Source: Argonema galeatum A003/A1
GTDB taxonomy: Bacteria > Cyanobacteriota > Cyanobacteriia > Cyanobacteriales > Aerosakkonemataceae
Assembly (NCBI RefSeq): GCF_023333595.1
Contig: NZ_JAIQZM010000012.1
Span: forward strand, 115,774 to 179,773
Length of the DNA stretch: 64,000 nucleotides
Direction: 5' to 3'
Below are positions 1-8,985 of this stretch, piece after piece (the stretch's first letter is position 1; every line of letters starts with the position of its first letter). Below the pieces are notes generated by a model that was not told the DNA's origin, ran no database searches, and saw only the letters and a list, made by a program, of their open reading frames with translations. The position numbers and the translations under genes were made by a program.

Positions 1-3000
1 TGAGAATTGTTCGCCTCTTGACAAACTTTTAATTTCTGTTTTTCCTCTGGACGGGTAGCTAAATATTCCTTTAACCAGTCACACCCTGTAGCTAATAATT
101 CATTTAAGTTTTGATTGCGCCAAATAAACACTTTTCTACCTCCAGTAGCTATATATTTATCATCTGGGGAAAACACGATCTGACCTTGACCTTGTTCGGG
201 AACAGTATATTTAGCAATTTGCTTTCCTGCTATATTCCAGACACTTAATTCATTACGATTACCCAAAAACCCAATCTGCTGACTATCAGGGCTAAAAGTT
301 AATCTGCCAACAGATTGTTCTAATTTAATTTTACTAATTATTTTTCCAGACATATCCCATATTTTGATAAAATTATCTGTACCTGCTGTTGCTATCAATT
401 TACTATCTGGGCTTAAATAAACACTCATAATCATTGCTTGATTATCCAACTTAACCACTTGATTATTCTTCATATTTCTTAAGTATAATTGCTTTCCTCG
501 CTTTCTTTCCAGACTCCATGTTACCAAGTATTTACTATCTAGACTAAATTCACCTATGTCTTCTATATCTATTAACCTGTCAACCAAATTTCCAGAATTA
601 TCCCAAATTTTACCTGGCTCTGCTTCTTGAGGAATAGTAAGAATATATTTACCATCTGGGCTAACTACTACTCGCCAGACTCTTTCAGATAAGTCATTTT
701 TCAATGGCTTGACTTGCTTAGTAGATAAATTCCATAAACGTAGTGGAAATGCTTTATTAATATTACGTCCTGCGTCAACATTTCCAATTGTGGCTATTTT
801 GTTACCATCAAAACTAAAACTAAAACTTTTACCAAATTTAATCTTATCAAGAGAATTCAATACATTCTCTTCCTTACTAACATTTGTTTTTATTTCAGAA
901 ATCAAAGTGCCTGAAAGGTCAAATTTTTGGATACCTTCTTTCGTGACTCTGATGATCAGATTGCCATCAGGACTCATTATCGCAAAACTGTTGCGGAAAT
1001 CAAATCTTTTAACTTCATTTTTTTGCAAATTCCAAATATCTAAGAACTCATTCTGGAAATAAGTAATCAAAATGTTTTTGCTATCCGCGCTAAACTGTAA
1101 ATTATTCATTACTCTTTCTTTTTGACGATTTCCTCCTGAAGGGAAAGGGAATCCTTCTGTTTCGTAGATAATTGCTGATTCTTTAAAGTAAGGTTTGGCT
1201 ACACCTAAAAATCTAATTCCATTGATCCCTGAAATAGCAATTATTTCACCGTCAGAGCTATAATTTAAGCTAAGACCAAACAATGGATTTATTGTTACTG
1301 TATTAGTTAGTTTACCCGATTTCGTATCATATAATTTCAGTAATCCTTCGCCCGGTATTACTGTAGCAATTTCTTGACCATTAGGGCTAAAACTAACATC
1401 CCCATGAACATTAGTACCAGGTATAAATGGAGAAAAAGCAAAATCAGCAATTTTTTTACCTGATGATTCCCAGAGTTGGGGTGTTACTCCAGCAATTTGC
1501 GATGAATTAACATCTGCCCCCAATGTTAACAGTTGCCGACCATTAGGACTAATAGCTATTTTAACAAGTCTAGTATTGACTTTAAATTCTCTAATCTTTT
1601 TCAAACTTTTTAAATTCCAAAACTCGACCATCCCCATAACGTTGCCAATGATAATTTCTTCGCTATTTGCAGTAAATTCTATACTCGTTATTTGTCCTCC
1701 AGTATTTGTTTTTAACTCCTTAACTTGCTTACCTAATAAATTGAAAAATCTTACCTCCAAAAAATTGCTTATAGCGATATACTGACTGTTTGGAGTGAAT
1801 TTAACAGTATCACTAGCAGGATTACCAAAAGATTGTGTATTATAGATATGGGTAATTTTTTGACCAGTGAAATCCCAAATGTATAAGTTACCGTTTTCAT
1901 TAACAGTAACAATGTATTTACCATTAGGACTCATCGCTAAATTGTAAATTTCTTTGTTCTCTGGTTCCTCCCATTCAGTAATTTTCTGCCCCGATAGATT
2001 CCAAATTATGACTTTACGTTCTCCTCGGCTAAAGGAAACAATTTTTTGACCATCAGGAGTAAAAATAGCTTTATTAATATCTTTGGTATCACTTTGAAAC
2101 TCATTTTTCTCTCGAATATTAGCAGTAATAGTCTGTAAAGCCAACAAAGGGCTAGTTGTCGGATAATTTGCTAAAGGTTCACCATCTTTAACTAATTGTT
2201 TCAACTTCTGCCCTGCTTCCATCGCAATCATCAAGGCATTGATTCCACCTTCTCCTGATTGAAATTGACTCAAAGCTAAATTACCTAAACTATCAGTTTC
2301 ACTAATTAGGCTTTGTCGTTCAGCGCGTTGCCATTGCCAGACAGCCCCCGTAGCAAAAATTGAAATAGCGACTAAACCACTGGTTAGACTTAAAATAGTA
2401 CGGCGACGGATGCGATCGCGCAACCCCAACCCCAACTGAATAAACACCCGTTCCGCCGGACTGATATCCCCCAAACGTTGCTGCAAATACCCCTCCGCCT
2501 CTCCCAACGGTGCTACTTGCAACAAATAACCCTCCTTATTCTCATTCCTTTCCCATTCCCCCAACGCCTCCTGTAACCGCTTTTTCCATCTCAAAAAAAC
2601 ATCATCTTCCTCAATCCATTTCTGCAAATCGGGCCATGCTTTAATCAAAGCTTCATGCACAACTTCCACCGTTTCTATCTCAGTCGTTTCATTGCGGTTA
2701 CTCACCACTAAACGCGCCGTCGCCAAACGACTCACCAAATCCCAATTTCCTTCCCCCACCTCAGCGCGAGTCGCCAGTCGGCGGATGTATTTTGTTCCTT
2801 CTGGAGAAACTAACTGGAGAAAAATTCGTTTTACTCGTTCCCTATCTGCCTTTTCCAACTCATCATAAACTCGTTCTGCGTGTCTGCGGAGAGCATTTTT
2901 CACCCCACCAATATCATCATAAACTTGACGAGTCAGCCAACCATTTTCCTGCTTATTCCACATTTCGGTAAGCGCAAATTCCAACAATGGCAAATAACCC

Positions 3001-4784
3001 GGTTCGTTGCCAACATCATTCAGAATATGCTCTGTCAATCCCGCCTCTAAATATACGCCCCGTTTCTTTGCAGGTTCTTCAATTACTGTTTGCAATTGCT
3101 GTCGTTCCATCGCGCCGATAAATTCCGATTTCCAGCGCTGCAACTCCTCCCTCAAAGGATTATAATCTATTGCTTGTCCGAGAAAATCAGCCCGCAGGGT
3201 AAGCACCAACCTGAAAGCAGAAACATCCCGCACCGCCGACAACAAACAATCTAAAAATTTCTGATTCGGATAGCTATAAATTTCCTCAAACTGGTCAACT
3301 ACTAACAGCACAGTCCGAGATTCACCAATGCTTTTTAGCACATCCGAAAAACTGCGAATTCCCTCTTGCAAATCAGTCGCCAATTGTTCCGGTAAACGCA
3401 GCGCTTTTGCCAGATTCTCGAAAGGAGTAGCACCCGGACGCAAGCTAGCAATTAACCAATTTTCTTTCTGACGCAAACGAGGAATTAAACCCGCCAATAC
3501 CACCGAAGATTTCCCACTTCCAGAAGCACCAATTACCGCCACCAGCTTTTTATCTTCCACAACTTTTACCAGGTGATTAGTAAAACTTTCCCGTCCAAAA
3601 AATAATTCCGCATCTTCTTCCTGAAAAGCCGACAAACCGCGATAAGGACAAGCAGGAATTACTAAATCGTTCCACCGCAAAGGTTTAACGGCGGGATTTT
3701 GACAAATTACAGGTAAATTGCTCGCACAGGGAAACACTTTCTCTAAAATTTGCAGTCGTCGCCGCGCTTCTCTCACCGAAGCATACAAGGAATTATACTG
3801 AGTAAATTCTTCCAGAAAATATTGCAGAAACCGAGGTGCAACTGCAACTGGCAATTCTTCCCGCATCACTATCATTTGCGGCAAATATAAATCTTCCCCT
3901 TCTGCTAAGGAGTGCGCTAAACCGAGTCCATCGCAGCAGTTGAAAATTGCCAGTTTCAATCCATTCTCAATCGCTTTCTTCAGGTGATTTCTTAACTCGG
4001 ATATGGTGATTTTATCATCTTGATTAATCTTGATAGTTCCGGTTTTCCACTCATCCCCGCTTTCCCCATGTCCAACAAAGAAAATAATATCCCACCGTTG
4101 CTTCCACAGCGGTTCATCTAACTCTTCTCGTTTGGGTTGTTTGAGCCAAGTAACTTCTACATTCTTCCCCAAATTTTGAATCGCCTCTCCTTGGGATTCC
4201 ACATCAGCTTGATAACCCAAAATTGCCAGAATCTTCACCCCATCTTTAGATATTGGGGAAAGTTGTTGCACCTGCTTAAAATTAGGCGAAGCGAAACCTA
4301 TTTCTGTTTTATGAAATTCCCTGATTAAATCCCATTCTTGCCAAGGTAGTTTTCGCAACCAAGGGTTATCAGTCAGCAACAGGATGCGATTTTCCTCATT
4401 AGGATTTAAGTGATTTCGCAATAGGGATTCAATGGGGAGAAATGCCTTATCTTTGAGCCAAGCATTGAAGCTGTTTATCAAATCATCGGTTTCTCTTTTG
4501 AATGGCTCAAAATCATTGTCTTGGATATTCGCAGAAACATTAGTAAAACTAGGACGGCGCTGCAAAGGAAAGGTAGAAAAAGATGTGGCTATATTCCGAT
4601 AAATTACCTGCCAATCGCGATATTTTTCCAATAACTGTAAGTTATCAGCTAATTTCCCGGTGATTCCTGCAATGAGGCGATTATCTGAGGGCGATAAAAG
4701 TGGGGAGTCTTCCTCAATCTTCGCGTTGATGGAAAAACCTAAATTGAATTCACCTTGAATTTCTAAGCGGATTAACTTACCCAT
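1..4784 (-). CDS. CHAT - STAND NTPase - WD40 propeller protein (3' end outside window)
   Basis: The frame is open from an ATG at 4784 to the window edge, at least 1594 residues with no frameshift. Residues ~170-360 form a CHAT (caspase-like) domain: His239 in FVGHGESG and Cys284 in FNCCDGLGLA are the expected catalytic pair. A STAND-type NTPase follows, with P-loop GASGSGKS at 419-426 and LLVVDQFEE as Walker B. One membrane helix lies at ~795-815, then ~700 residues of WD40-like blades (repeated SPDG/SPNG...IWDLSG). The last residues before the edge (GCDWLKEYLATRPEE) are typical of the C-terminus of such proteins, so little is missing. Inference: the propeller senses a ligand, the NTPase switches, and the CHAT protease acts, as in bacterial conflict proteins. 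Upstream is the HTH/DUF1822 gene in the same direction. Confidence 0.88.
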   Translation of the reverse strand, partial: MGKLIRLEIQGEFNLGFSINAKIEEDSPLLSPSDNRLIAGITGKLADNLQLLEKYRDWQVIYRNIATSFSTFPLQRRPSFTNVSANIQDNDFEPFKRETDDLINSFNAWLKDKAFLPIESLLRNHLNPNEENRILLLTDNPWLRKLPWQEWDLIREFHKTEIGFASPNFKQVQQLSPISKDGVKILAILGYQADVESQGEAIQNLGKNVEVTWLKQPKREELDEPLWKQRWDIIFFVGHGESGDEWKTGTIKINQDDKITISELRNHLKKAIENGLKLAIFNCCDGLGLAHSLAEGEDLYLPQMIVMREELPVAVAPRFLQYFLEEFTQYNSLYASVREARRRLQILEKVFPCASNLPVICQNPAVKPLRWNDLVIPACPYRGLSAFQEEDAELFFGRESFTNHLVKVVEDKKLVAVIGASGSGKSSVVLAGLIPRLRQKENWLIASLRPGATPFENLAKALRLPEQLATDLQEGIRSFSDVLKSIGESRTVLLVVDQFEEIYSYPNQKFLDCLLSAVRDVSAFRLVLTLRADFLGQAIDYNPLREELQRWKSEFIGAMERQQLQTVIEEPAKKRGVYLEAGLTEHILNDVGNEPGYLPLLEFALTEMWNKQENGWLTRQVYDDIGGVKNALRRHAERVYDELEKADRERVKRIFLQLVSPEGTKYIRRLATRAEVGEGNWDLVSRLATARLVVSNRNETTEIETVEVVHEALIKAWPDLQKWIEEDDVFLRWKKRLQEALGEWERNENKEGYLLQVAPLGEAEGYLQQRLGDISPAERVFIQLGLGLRDRIRRRTILSLTSGLVAISIFATGAVWQWQRAERQSLISETDSLGNLALSQFQSGEGGINALMIAMEAGQKLKQLVKDGEPLANYPTTSPLLALQTITANIREKNEFQSDTKDINKAIFTPDGQKIVSFSRGERKVIIWNLSGQKITEWEEPENKEIYNLAMSPNGKYIVTVNENGNLYIWDFTGQKITHIYNTQSFGNPASDTVKFTPNSQYIAISNFLEVRFFNLLGKQVKELKTNTGGQITSIEFTANSEEIIIGNVMGMVEFWNLKSLKKIREFKVNTRLVKIAISPNGRQLLTLGADVNSSQIAGVTPQLWESSGKKIADFAFSPFIPGTNVHGDVSFSPNGQEIATVIPGEGLLKLYDTKSGKLTNTVTINPLFGLSLNYSSDGEIIAISGINGIRFLGVAKPYFKESAIIYETEGFPFPSGGNRQKERVMNNLQFSADSKNILITYFQNEFLDIWNLQKNEVKRFDFRNSFAIMSPDGNLIIRVTKEGIQKFDLSGTLISEIKTNVSKEENVLNSLDKIKFGKSFSFSFDGNKIATIGNVDAGRNINKAFPLRLWNLSTKQVKPLKNDLSERVWRVVVSPDGKYILTIPQEAEPGKIWDNSGNLVDRLIDIEDIGEFSLDSKYLVTWSLERKRGKQLYLRNMKNNQVVKLDNQAMIMSVYLSPDSKLIATAGTDNFIKIWDMSGKIISKIKLEQSVGRLTFSPDSQQIGFLGNRNELSVWNIAGKQIAKYTVPEQGQGQIVFSPDDKYIATGGRKVFIWRNQNLNELLATGCDWLKEYLATRPEEKQKLKVCQEANNS

Positions 4785-4817
4785 AACTCCCCACAGTTGA
4801 TCGATAAATTTCAAAGG

Positions 4818-5066
4818 TTATAGCCCGTCAGCACGCCATTGATAGCCCGTCAGCCCGTTATTGATAGCCCACCAGCCCATCAGGTATAGCCCACCAGCCT
4901 GCCTGCGATTCAAATCGCAGGCTAATAGCGAAAGTCAGCCCGCCTGCGATTCAAATCGCAGGCTAATAGCGAAAGTCCGTTAAAACGGACTAAAAAAGCC
5001 GGAAATTAGTCGGTTAAAACCGACTTGGGCTATGAGCCTGGGAATTGATTCCCAGGCGGGCTGGAA
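4818..5066. repeat. Composite of modular palindromic repeats
   Basis: Short direct copies of a 'tagcccgtcagcc' phrase (4818-4900) lead into a chain of hairpins: 4902-4921 and 4943-4962 (stem CCTGCGATT), 4974-4991 (stem AGTCCGTT), 5008-5025 (stem AGTCGGTT) and 5036-5057 (stem GCCTGGGAAT). They are joined by the constant linker GCTAATAGCGAAAGTC. The 5008-5062 part is the inverted form of the same module. A second composite of the same family lies at 43577-43716 with different stem sequences. Confidence 0.85.
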
Positions 5067-5100
5067 GCGAAGTCAAATATCTTAAATAAATTTGCTGAAA

Positions 5101-6075
5101 TTATACCACAAAATCTTCCGTAACGCTAGCCTCTCCTAAAGCTAATTTAATCCTAAATTCATCACCTGGGTTAGCATCAAATTGACATTGCATCAATATA
5201 TCAGCACTTCTAGCAGTCACCTCCTCAAAAACTTCGCCTTCAGATAACACAATCAATTTGAGATTTGCTGGCAAATAATTATCTTCGCCACTGGGATAAA
5301 CTTGCATCCAAACAGATACATTATTTTCGCTTCCTCTGGTCAGGTTAATGACCAAGATAACGACATGACTAATTAAGTCTACTCTAAGGTTAAAAAGTTT
5401 AGCACGTTTGGTGCGATCGCTCCACACTGCCGGACGTAATTGTTGCGGAGTAAGCAATTCTTCCACAGCTTGCCATCCCGATGCAAATATTCCTTCAAAC
5501 CATTGCGTTAAACTTGGCTGTATTTGTAAATCGGAAACTGTAAAACCCAACAATTCACTTAATTCTCCCCTTTGATAACAGTCTCTAATTCTCTGATAGT
5601 ATTCATCCGAACTTTGTAAACCTATAATAATACTGCCCGGTTTAACGTATTTAACAATAATCATACCCTTACCCACATTTTCAAGTTTTGCCATGATATC
5701 AGGTAAAATTTTATTTTGAAATTCTGACAAATCATTTATTTCTACTTCGATAAGCTTCAATTCCCAAGATTGAATTTTAGAAGATGGGTTTTTCTTATAT
5801 GATTTTTTCTCTAGCCATTCTTGAAAGAACTGTCTAATTTCTCTTTTCTCCTCCTCGCTATTAGTTTTATTTTTCTCAGCAAAGGCTTCAGCTAATTTCG
5901 CAATGATTTTTTCAGTTGGTTTCAAAATAGGCTTGTTCGCAATTCTACTAATATGATTATCTTCAAGACCACTATATTGAGCTAATTCAAAAGCTGACTT
6001 GAAGTTTTTTGATGTGTAAAAATCCCTGAAAGCTTTAGTAAACTCAGGCCAATTCCCTTCAGCAAACTTAGGCAT
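5101..6075 (-). CDS. HTH-containing DUF1822 family protein
   Basis: 324 residues. The N-terminus (1-70) reads like an XRE-type helix-turn-helix (AFELAQYSGLEDNHISRIAN). Residues ~138-185 (GMIIVKYVKPGSIIIGL...GELSELLGFTV) resemble a small alpha/beta region often seen in bacterial conflict-system proteins; that match is from memory and uncertain. The C-terminal ~140 residues match the cyanobacterial DUF1822 pattern: WFEGIF..GWQAVEELL, LRVDLISHVVILVINL, YLPANLKLIVL, and the ending ALGEASVTEDFVV. Function unknown. It precedes the CHAT-STAND-WD40 gene by ~316 bp of repeats on the same strand, so it may be its regulator or adaptor (inference). A 14-bp inverted repeat sits just upstream. Confidence 0.75.
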   Translation of the reverse strand: MPKFAEGNWPEFTKAFRDFYTSKNFKSAFELAQYSGLEDNHISRIANKPILKPTEKIIAKLAEAFAEKNKTNSEEEKREIRQFFQEWLEKKSYKKNPSSKIQSWELKLIEVEINDLSEFQNKILPDIMAKLENVGKGMIIVKYVKPGSIIIGLQSSDEYYQRIRDCYQRGELSELLGFTVSDLQIQPSLTQWFEGIFASGWQAVEELLTPQQLRPAVWSDRTKRAKLFNLRVDLISHVVILVINLTRGSENNVSVWMQVYPSGEDNYLPANLKLIVLSEGEVFEEVTARSADILMQCQFDANPGDEFRIKLALGEASVTEDFVV

Positions 6076-6130
6076 AGCGATAAAAGTCCTTTAACTTTTT
6101 GTTTTGACAGCAGGTGAGACACCTATAAGA

Positions 6131-6168
6131 GTGTATTACCTCATATTATCCAAAATGAGGTAATACAC
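6131..6168. promoter_or_regulatory. 14-bp inverted repeat, possible operator
   Basis: GTGTATTACCTCAT (6131-6144) is perfectly repeated in inverted form at 6155-6168 with a 10-nt spacer. It lies 56-93 bp upstream of the HTH/DUF1822 start and just after the 3' end of the small gene at 6205. There is no T-run on either side, which favours an operator over an intrinsic terminator; this is inference. Confidence 0.45.
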
Positions 6169-6204
6169 CCTCACGATCGAATCTGGTAATCTCAAATTAT
6201 CAGA

Positions 6205-6393
6205 TTAACCATGTGAATTGCTAGAGGCAATGTGCCAAACCATAGATAAGCCTACTACGGCTCCCAATACGCCTCCAACAGTGCCACCAATAGGGCCACC
6301 AATAGCAGTCCCAATCATAGCACCAAGATTAGTCGGCATAGAAAAAGCTGCTTGGTAAGCTTGGGCTTCTGGACTTGTATGGATGTCAGACAT
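6205..6393 (-). CDS. Small glycine-zipper hydrophobic peptide
   Basis: 62 residues, ATG preceded by GAGGA at good spacing. The first ~20 residues are polar (MSDIHTSPEAQAYQAAF), followed by a glycine-rich membrane-type stretch with GxxxG spacing (GTAIGGPIGGTVGGVLGAVVG) and a short tail ending SNSHG. This layout is seen in bacteriocin-like and pore-forming peptides and in small membrane proteins with glycine zippers. No dedicated modification or export gene is adjacent, so a bacteriocin role is only one option. Divergent from the small + strand genes starting at 6756. Confidence 0.6.
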   Translation of the reverse strand: MSDIHTSPEAQAYQAAFSMPTNLGAMIGTAIGGPIGGTVGGVLGAVVGLSMVWHIASSNSHG

Positions 6394-6506
6394 ACTTTTT
6401 TCCTCGCTGTTTAAAGAAATTAGAGATTAGTGAAAAACTTAAAGGATGAATAACCTTTTTGCTTCACAACTCTAATTTAGTAAATTTCCATATCTGTGTT
6501 AATTGA

Positions 6507-6633
6507 ATTCAACTTGATTTTTCACAAATACTTGTAAGCCTTGTCAATTCACCCCATCAACCGCTTGAGCTAAATTTAGAAGATTCAAGTTGCATTCAGC
6601 TTGAATTCAGGGTGTTGCATTCAACTTGAATCT
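6507..6633. repeat. ATTCAA(C/G)TTGA repeats in divergent promoter region
   Basis: The 362-bp gap between the divergent small genes contains ATTCAACTTGAT (6507-6518), an inverted pair ATTCAAG...CTTGAAT (6583-6606) and TTGCATTCAACTTGAATCT (6615-6633). The spacing and shared core suggest binding sites for a regulator or a decayed repeat. The rest of the gap holds no gene. Confidence 0.5.
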
Positions 6634-6755
6634 CAAAAAAAGCTTGGAATCCTTATAAATTGAAGGTTTAATGTAAATTCCTCCGTTCAATTACACAAAA
6701 AAAATTCTTGGCATACGATTGAAATGTCCAAAAATTTAGGAGGCTCAAAAAGGAA

Positions 6756-6959
6756 ATGGCTCACGAATTTGAACCGCATAAATTCCGGGAATTTATGGAA
6801 CGTGAAAAGTCTGAACATTTTCCGTTTCACGAACACACGAATCATGCTCACCCTCATCCCCCTCACCATGACTCCAATCATAACTGGGGTGATGATGATG
6901 ACGATGATGATAACCCAGTAGTGCAGTTAATCGGCTTTTTTGTGAATTTATTTTCCTAA
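6756..6959 (+). CDS. Small His/Asp-rich protein
   Basis: 67 residues. The N-terminal half is rich in His, Glu and Phe (FPFHEHTNHAHPHPPHHDSNHNW), then a run of seven Asp, then a hydrophobic end (VVQLIGFFVNLFS). TAGGAGG at 6737-6743 and AGGAA just before the ATG support this start over the overlapping frame beginning at 6724, which encodes an unlikely sequence. The composition suggests divalent-metal binding (inference). No family recognised. It is the first of three closely spaced small + strand genes. Confidence 0.5.
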   Translation: MAHEFEPHKFREFMEREKSEHFPFHEHTNHAHPHPPHHDSNHNWGDDDDDDDNPVVQLIGFFVNLFS

Positions 6960-7061
6960 AAAGCGTCACCCTGCCCGAATTGTTTTGAGGATAGCTAGGA
7001 ACCATAAATATCTGGTTTCCTAGTTTCCCTAAACTTTAGTTATTTGATGGGGAATCATCTT

Positions 7062-7214
7062 ATGGAATTTTTGGTTGGAGTCTGGATTTGTTGCGGTGTT
7101 TGTTGTGCAATTATTGCCGAAAAGAAATATCGAGATCAAACCTTATGGTTTTTCTTAGGAATTCTCTTCGGCGTATTTGCTTTAATTGCGATCGCCTTAT
7201 TACCCTCAGCTTAA
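7062..7214 (+). CDS. Small two-helix membrane protein
   Basis: 50 residues, ATG at 7062 behind GGGGA. Two hydrophobic segments flank a charged turn: FLVGVWICCGVCCAIIAE, then KKYRDQT, then LWFFLGILFGVFALIAIALL. The Cys pairs in the first helix are notable. The layout is that of small membrane proteins with a PLDc_N-like hairpin, but no function can be assigned. It ends 16 bp before the next small gene and is probably co-transcribed with it. Confidence 0.55.
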   Translation: MEFLVGVWICCGVCCAIIAEKKYRDQTLWFFLGILFGVFALIAIALLPSA

Positions 7215-7230
7215 AAGGAGTCATTCAATT

Positions 7231-7455
7231 ATGAACAATAATGGTTTAGCCACTACCGCCGCAAGTGGTGCATTAGTCGCCGCTAAATTAGCCACCGTTA
7301 CTGGTACAACTGCCACTGGTATTGCTACTACTACTGGTGGTATTGGTATCACTACTGTCGCTACAGCAGCAGGGACAGCAACATCAGTTGCAATTGCCCC
7401 AGTAGTTGCAGTAGTCGCTGTTGGAGCATTTATTTGGTGGTTAGTGAGTGATTAA
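7231..7455 (+). CDS. Small Ala/Thr/Gly-rich hydrophobic protein
   Basis: 74 residues from ATG 7231, which has AGGAG 10 nt upstream. After MNNNGLATTAASGALVAAK it is almost entirely Ala, Thr, Gly, Val and Ile (TGTTATGIATTTGGIGITT), closing with a membrane helix VAVVAVGAFIWWLVSD. It may be a membrane-inserting peptide; no family recognised. Last of the three small + strand genes, followed by a hairpin. Confidence 0.55.
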   Translation: MNNNGLATTAASGALVAAKLATVTGTTATGIATTTGGIGITTVATAAGTATSVAIAPVVAVVAVGAFIWWLVSD

Positions 7456-7493
7456 TTGTCACTAATTTAATTTGGTCAGCGGACTAATGAAAG

Positions 7494-7515
7494 GCTGCCG
7501 AATTAAATCGGCAGC
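7494..7515. terminator. Hairpin between convergent genes
   Basis: GCTGCCGA (7494-7501) pairs with TCGGCAGC (7508-7515) over a 6-nt loop. It lies between the small + strand genes and the 3' end of raf1 on the - strand. The T-tract is weak, so termination is probable rather than certain. Confidence 0.5.
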
Positions 7516-7550
7516 GCTTTCCTGCAATTCTCCGATTGACTAATCACTAC

Positions 7551-8645
7551 CTATTCATCAATTTGCCAAGGGTCTTTGGTGAGATTTTCGTCCAGAATTT
7601 TCTTTGGACGCAGGATGAGGAGAACTCGCCCAAGTAGGGATTCTGGGGGAGATTCTTCAAACCATTGCATTTGTAACAGTCCTTCTCGCTCAAGAATAAA
7701 ATAGCTATTATCTTCCCAAAGTCTTGCGGCTCTATCTACGATCGCCAGAACTTCTTCTCCCAAGTTATTTTTCTGGTAGGGAAGGTCATTACTATTCCAT
7801 AGAATCGCGATCGGATCTTCTGCACTCAAGATAACTTTCCAGCCGGGAACGGGAACCCACGCGCCCTCTCCAGAAAACTTGACAACCCGAAAAGGCCCAG
7901 TGTCCTCAAGAAAGGGGACAGCTTTTACGTCTTCGGCACTCAGGGGTAGTTTCCCCACTAAAGGCAGGATGCGGGGCAACTCTTCCTCAACTTCCAGTCG
8001 ATAAATGGGCAACTGGGGCGCTGGACGACGGGATACTAAGGTAAAATCGGTGAGCAGTTTTTCGATCATCTGCCTAGCACTGTCGCTGCGAACAAATTTT
8101 AACCCGCTGGCAATCAAACGCGATCGCTCTTGCAAGTCTGATTGTTCGCGGGCATATTTCCAGTACTGATAAGCAAGGGCGTCGCCGGGATGATCCGTAA
8201 ACCCAGATGGCAGGTTACGCAGCCAGGATAACTCTTTAATGGCTTTAGCCAAGTCCTTAGCCGCAAGGGAGTCCAGCTTGTGTTCCAACACGAAGGTGGC
8301 GGCAGCAGCGCGTTGTGGCTGAGTGAGAATGCGAAATTCGTACAGGGTATCGCTGCCAGTTTGTTGGAAATGCTCAAGCACCTCATCTGATACGACCGCA
8401 TTCACCAGACTGGTGTAAACTTGGGAAGCGACGATGACTTGATTCTGCTGAACGGGTTCAAACCCAGTCTCCTGAAAAATCTTTTGCGGGTTACATCCTG
8501 CTTTTTGCAATTTTTGGCAAGCCTGTCCCCAGTAAACCCAGGTGCCTTCTTTGCGCCGGAGACTACGCAGTAAATCTTCAACCTCAGCGGTCACATCCGT
8601 TGGCTGCGGGTCAGGGTTAGAAGCATCTGGTCTTATATCGGTCAT
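7551..8645 (-). CDS. raf1: RuBisCO accumulation factor 1
   Basis: 364 residues, the usual length for cyanobacterial Raf1. It acts as a dimeric chaperone that clamps RbcL dimers and promotes assembly of the L8S8 holoenzyme. The family pattern is visible: an N-terminal helical part starting EVEDLLRSLRRKEGTWVYWGQACQKLQKAG, the segment RNLPSGFTDHPGDALAYQYWKYAREQ, and a C-terminal beta-rich dimerisation part (LPLVGKLPLSAEDVKAVPFLEDTGPFRVVKF...VLLILRPKK). Stands alone, not near rbc genes, as is common in cyanobacteria. Divergent from the response regulator gene. Confidence 0.93.
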   Translation of the reverse strand: MTDIRPDASNPDPQPTDVTAEVEDLLRSLRRKEGTWVYWGQACQKLQKAGCNPQKIFQETGFEPVQQNQVIVASQVYTSLVNAVVSDEVLEHFQQTGSDTLYEFRILTQPQRAAAATFVLEHKLDSLAAKDLAKAIKELSWLRNLPSGFTDHPGDALAYQYWKYAREQSDLQERSRLIASGLKFVRSDSARQMIEKLLTDFTLVSRRPAPQLPIYRLEVEEELPRILPLVGKLPLSAEDVKAVPFLEDTGPFRVVKFSGEGAWVPVPGWKVILSAEDPIAILWNSNDLPYQKNNLGEEVLAIVDRAARLWEDNSYFILEREGLLQMQWFEESPPESLLGRVLLILRPKKILDENLTKDPWQIDE

Positions 8646-8985
8646 AGTTGGGAGGAGGAAAAAATTAGACGATTATTTGCTAGAACGCCACTTTTGGCTT
8701 CAAGAGAAGCGATCGACTGGGATTGCACCCGTCTTTTTCAAATTTAGCGCCATTGCGGTAATAATTTTCTTTAACCTGAAAACCTGATTATGGTAGACGC
8801 GGAGTTTACTAAAAAAAGAATTCCAGTTTTCTTATCTGCTGTGTGAATAACGATAATTGTTAGGATTCAGGCAGCCAATTGACTGCAAGGACTTTGCGGG
8901 ATACCGCCAGTGTCGTTAGAGATCACGGCATCGCTCTCGTCGATCGGCTTTGATTAGCGTAAATGTATCAGTTTATTCAGATAGT
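8646..8985. other. Divergent intergenic region, no gene seen
   Basis: 340 bp between raf1 (leftward) and the response regulator (rightward). It must hold both promoters. I see HIP1-like GCGATCG motifs but no clear repeat, operator or RNA gene. Confidence 0.5.

Noticed and set aside
5101..6075. Plain transcriptional repressor annotation for the HTH-DUF1822 gene
   Set aside because: The HTH is only the first fifth; the remaining DUF1822 part argues against a simple repressor call.
6724..6921. Alternative + frame over the His/Asp-rich gene
   Set aside because: Met/Thr/Ile-rich product from GATGAT repeats; the 6756 frame has the better RBS and sensible composition.
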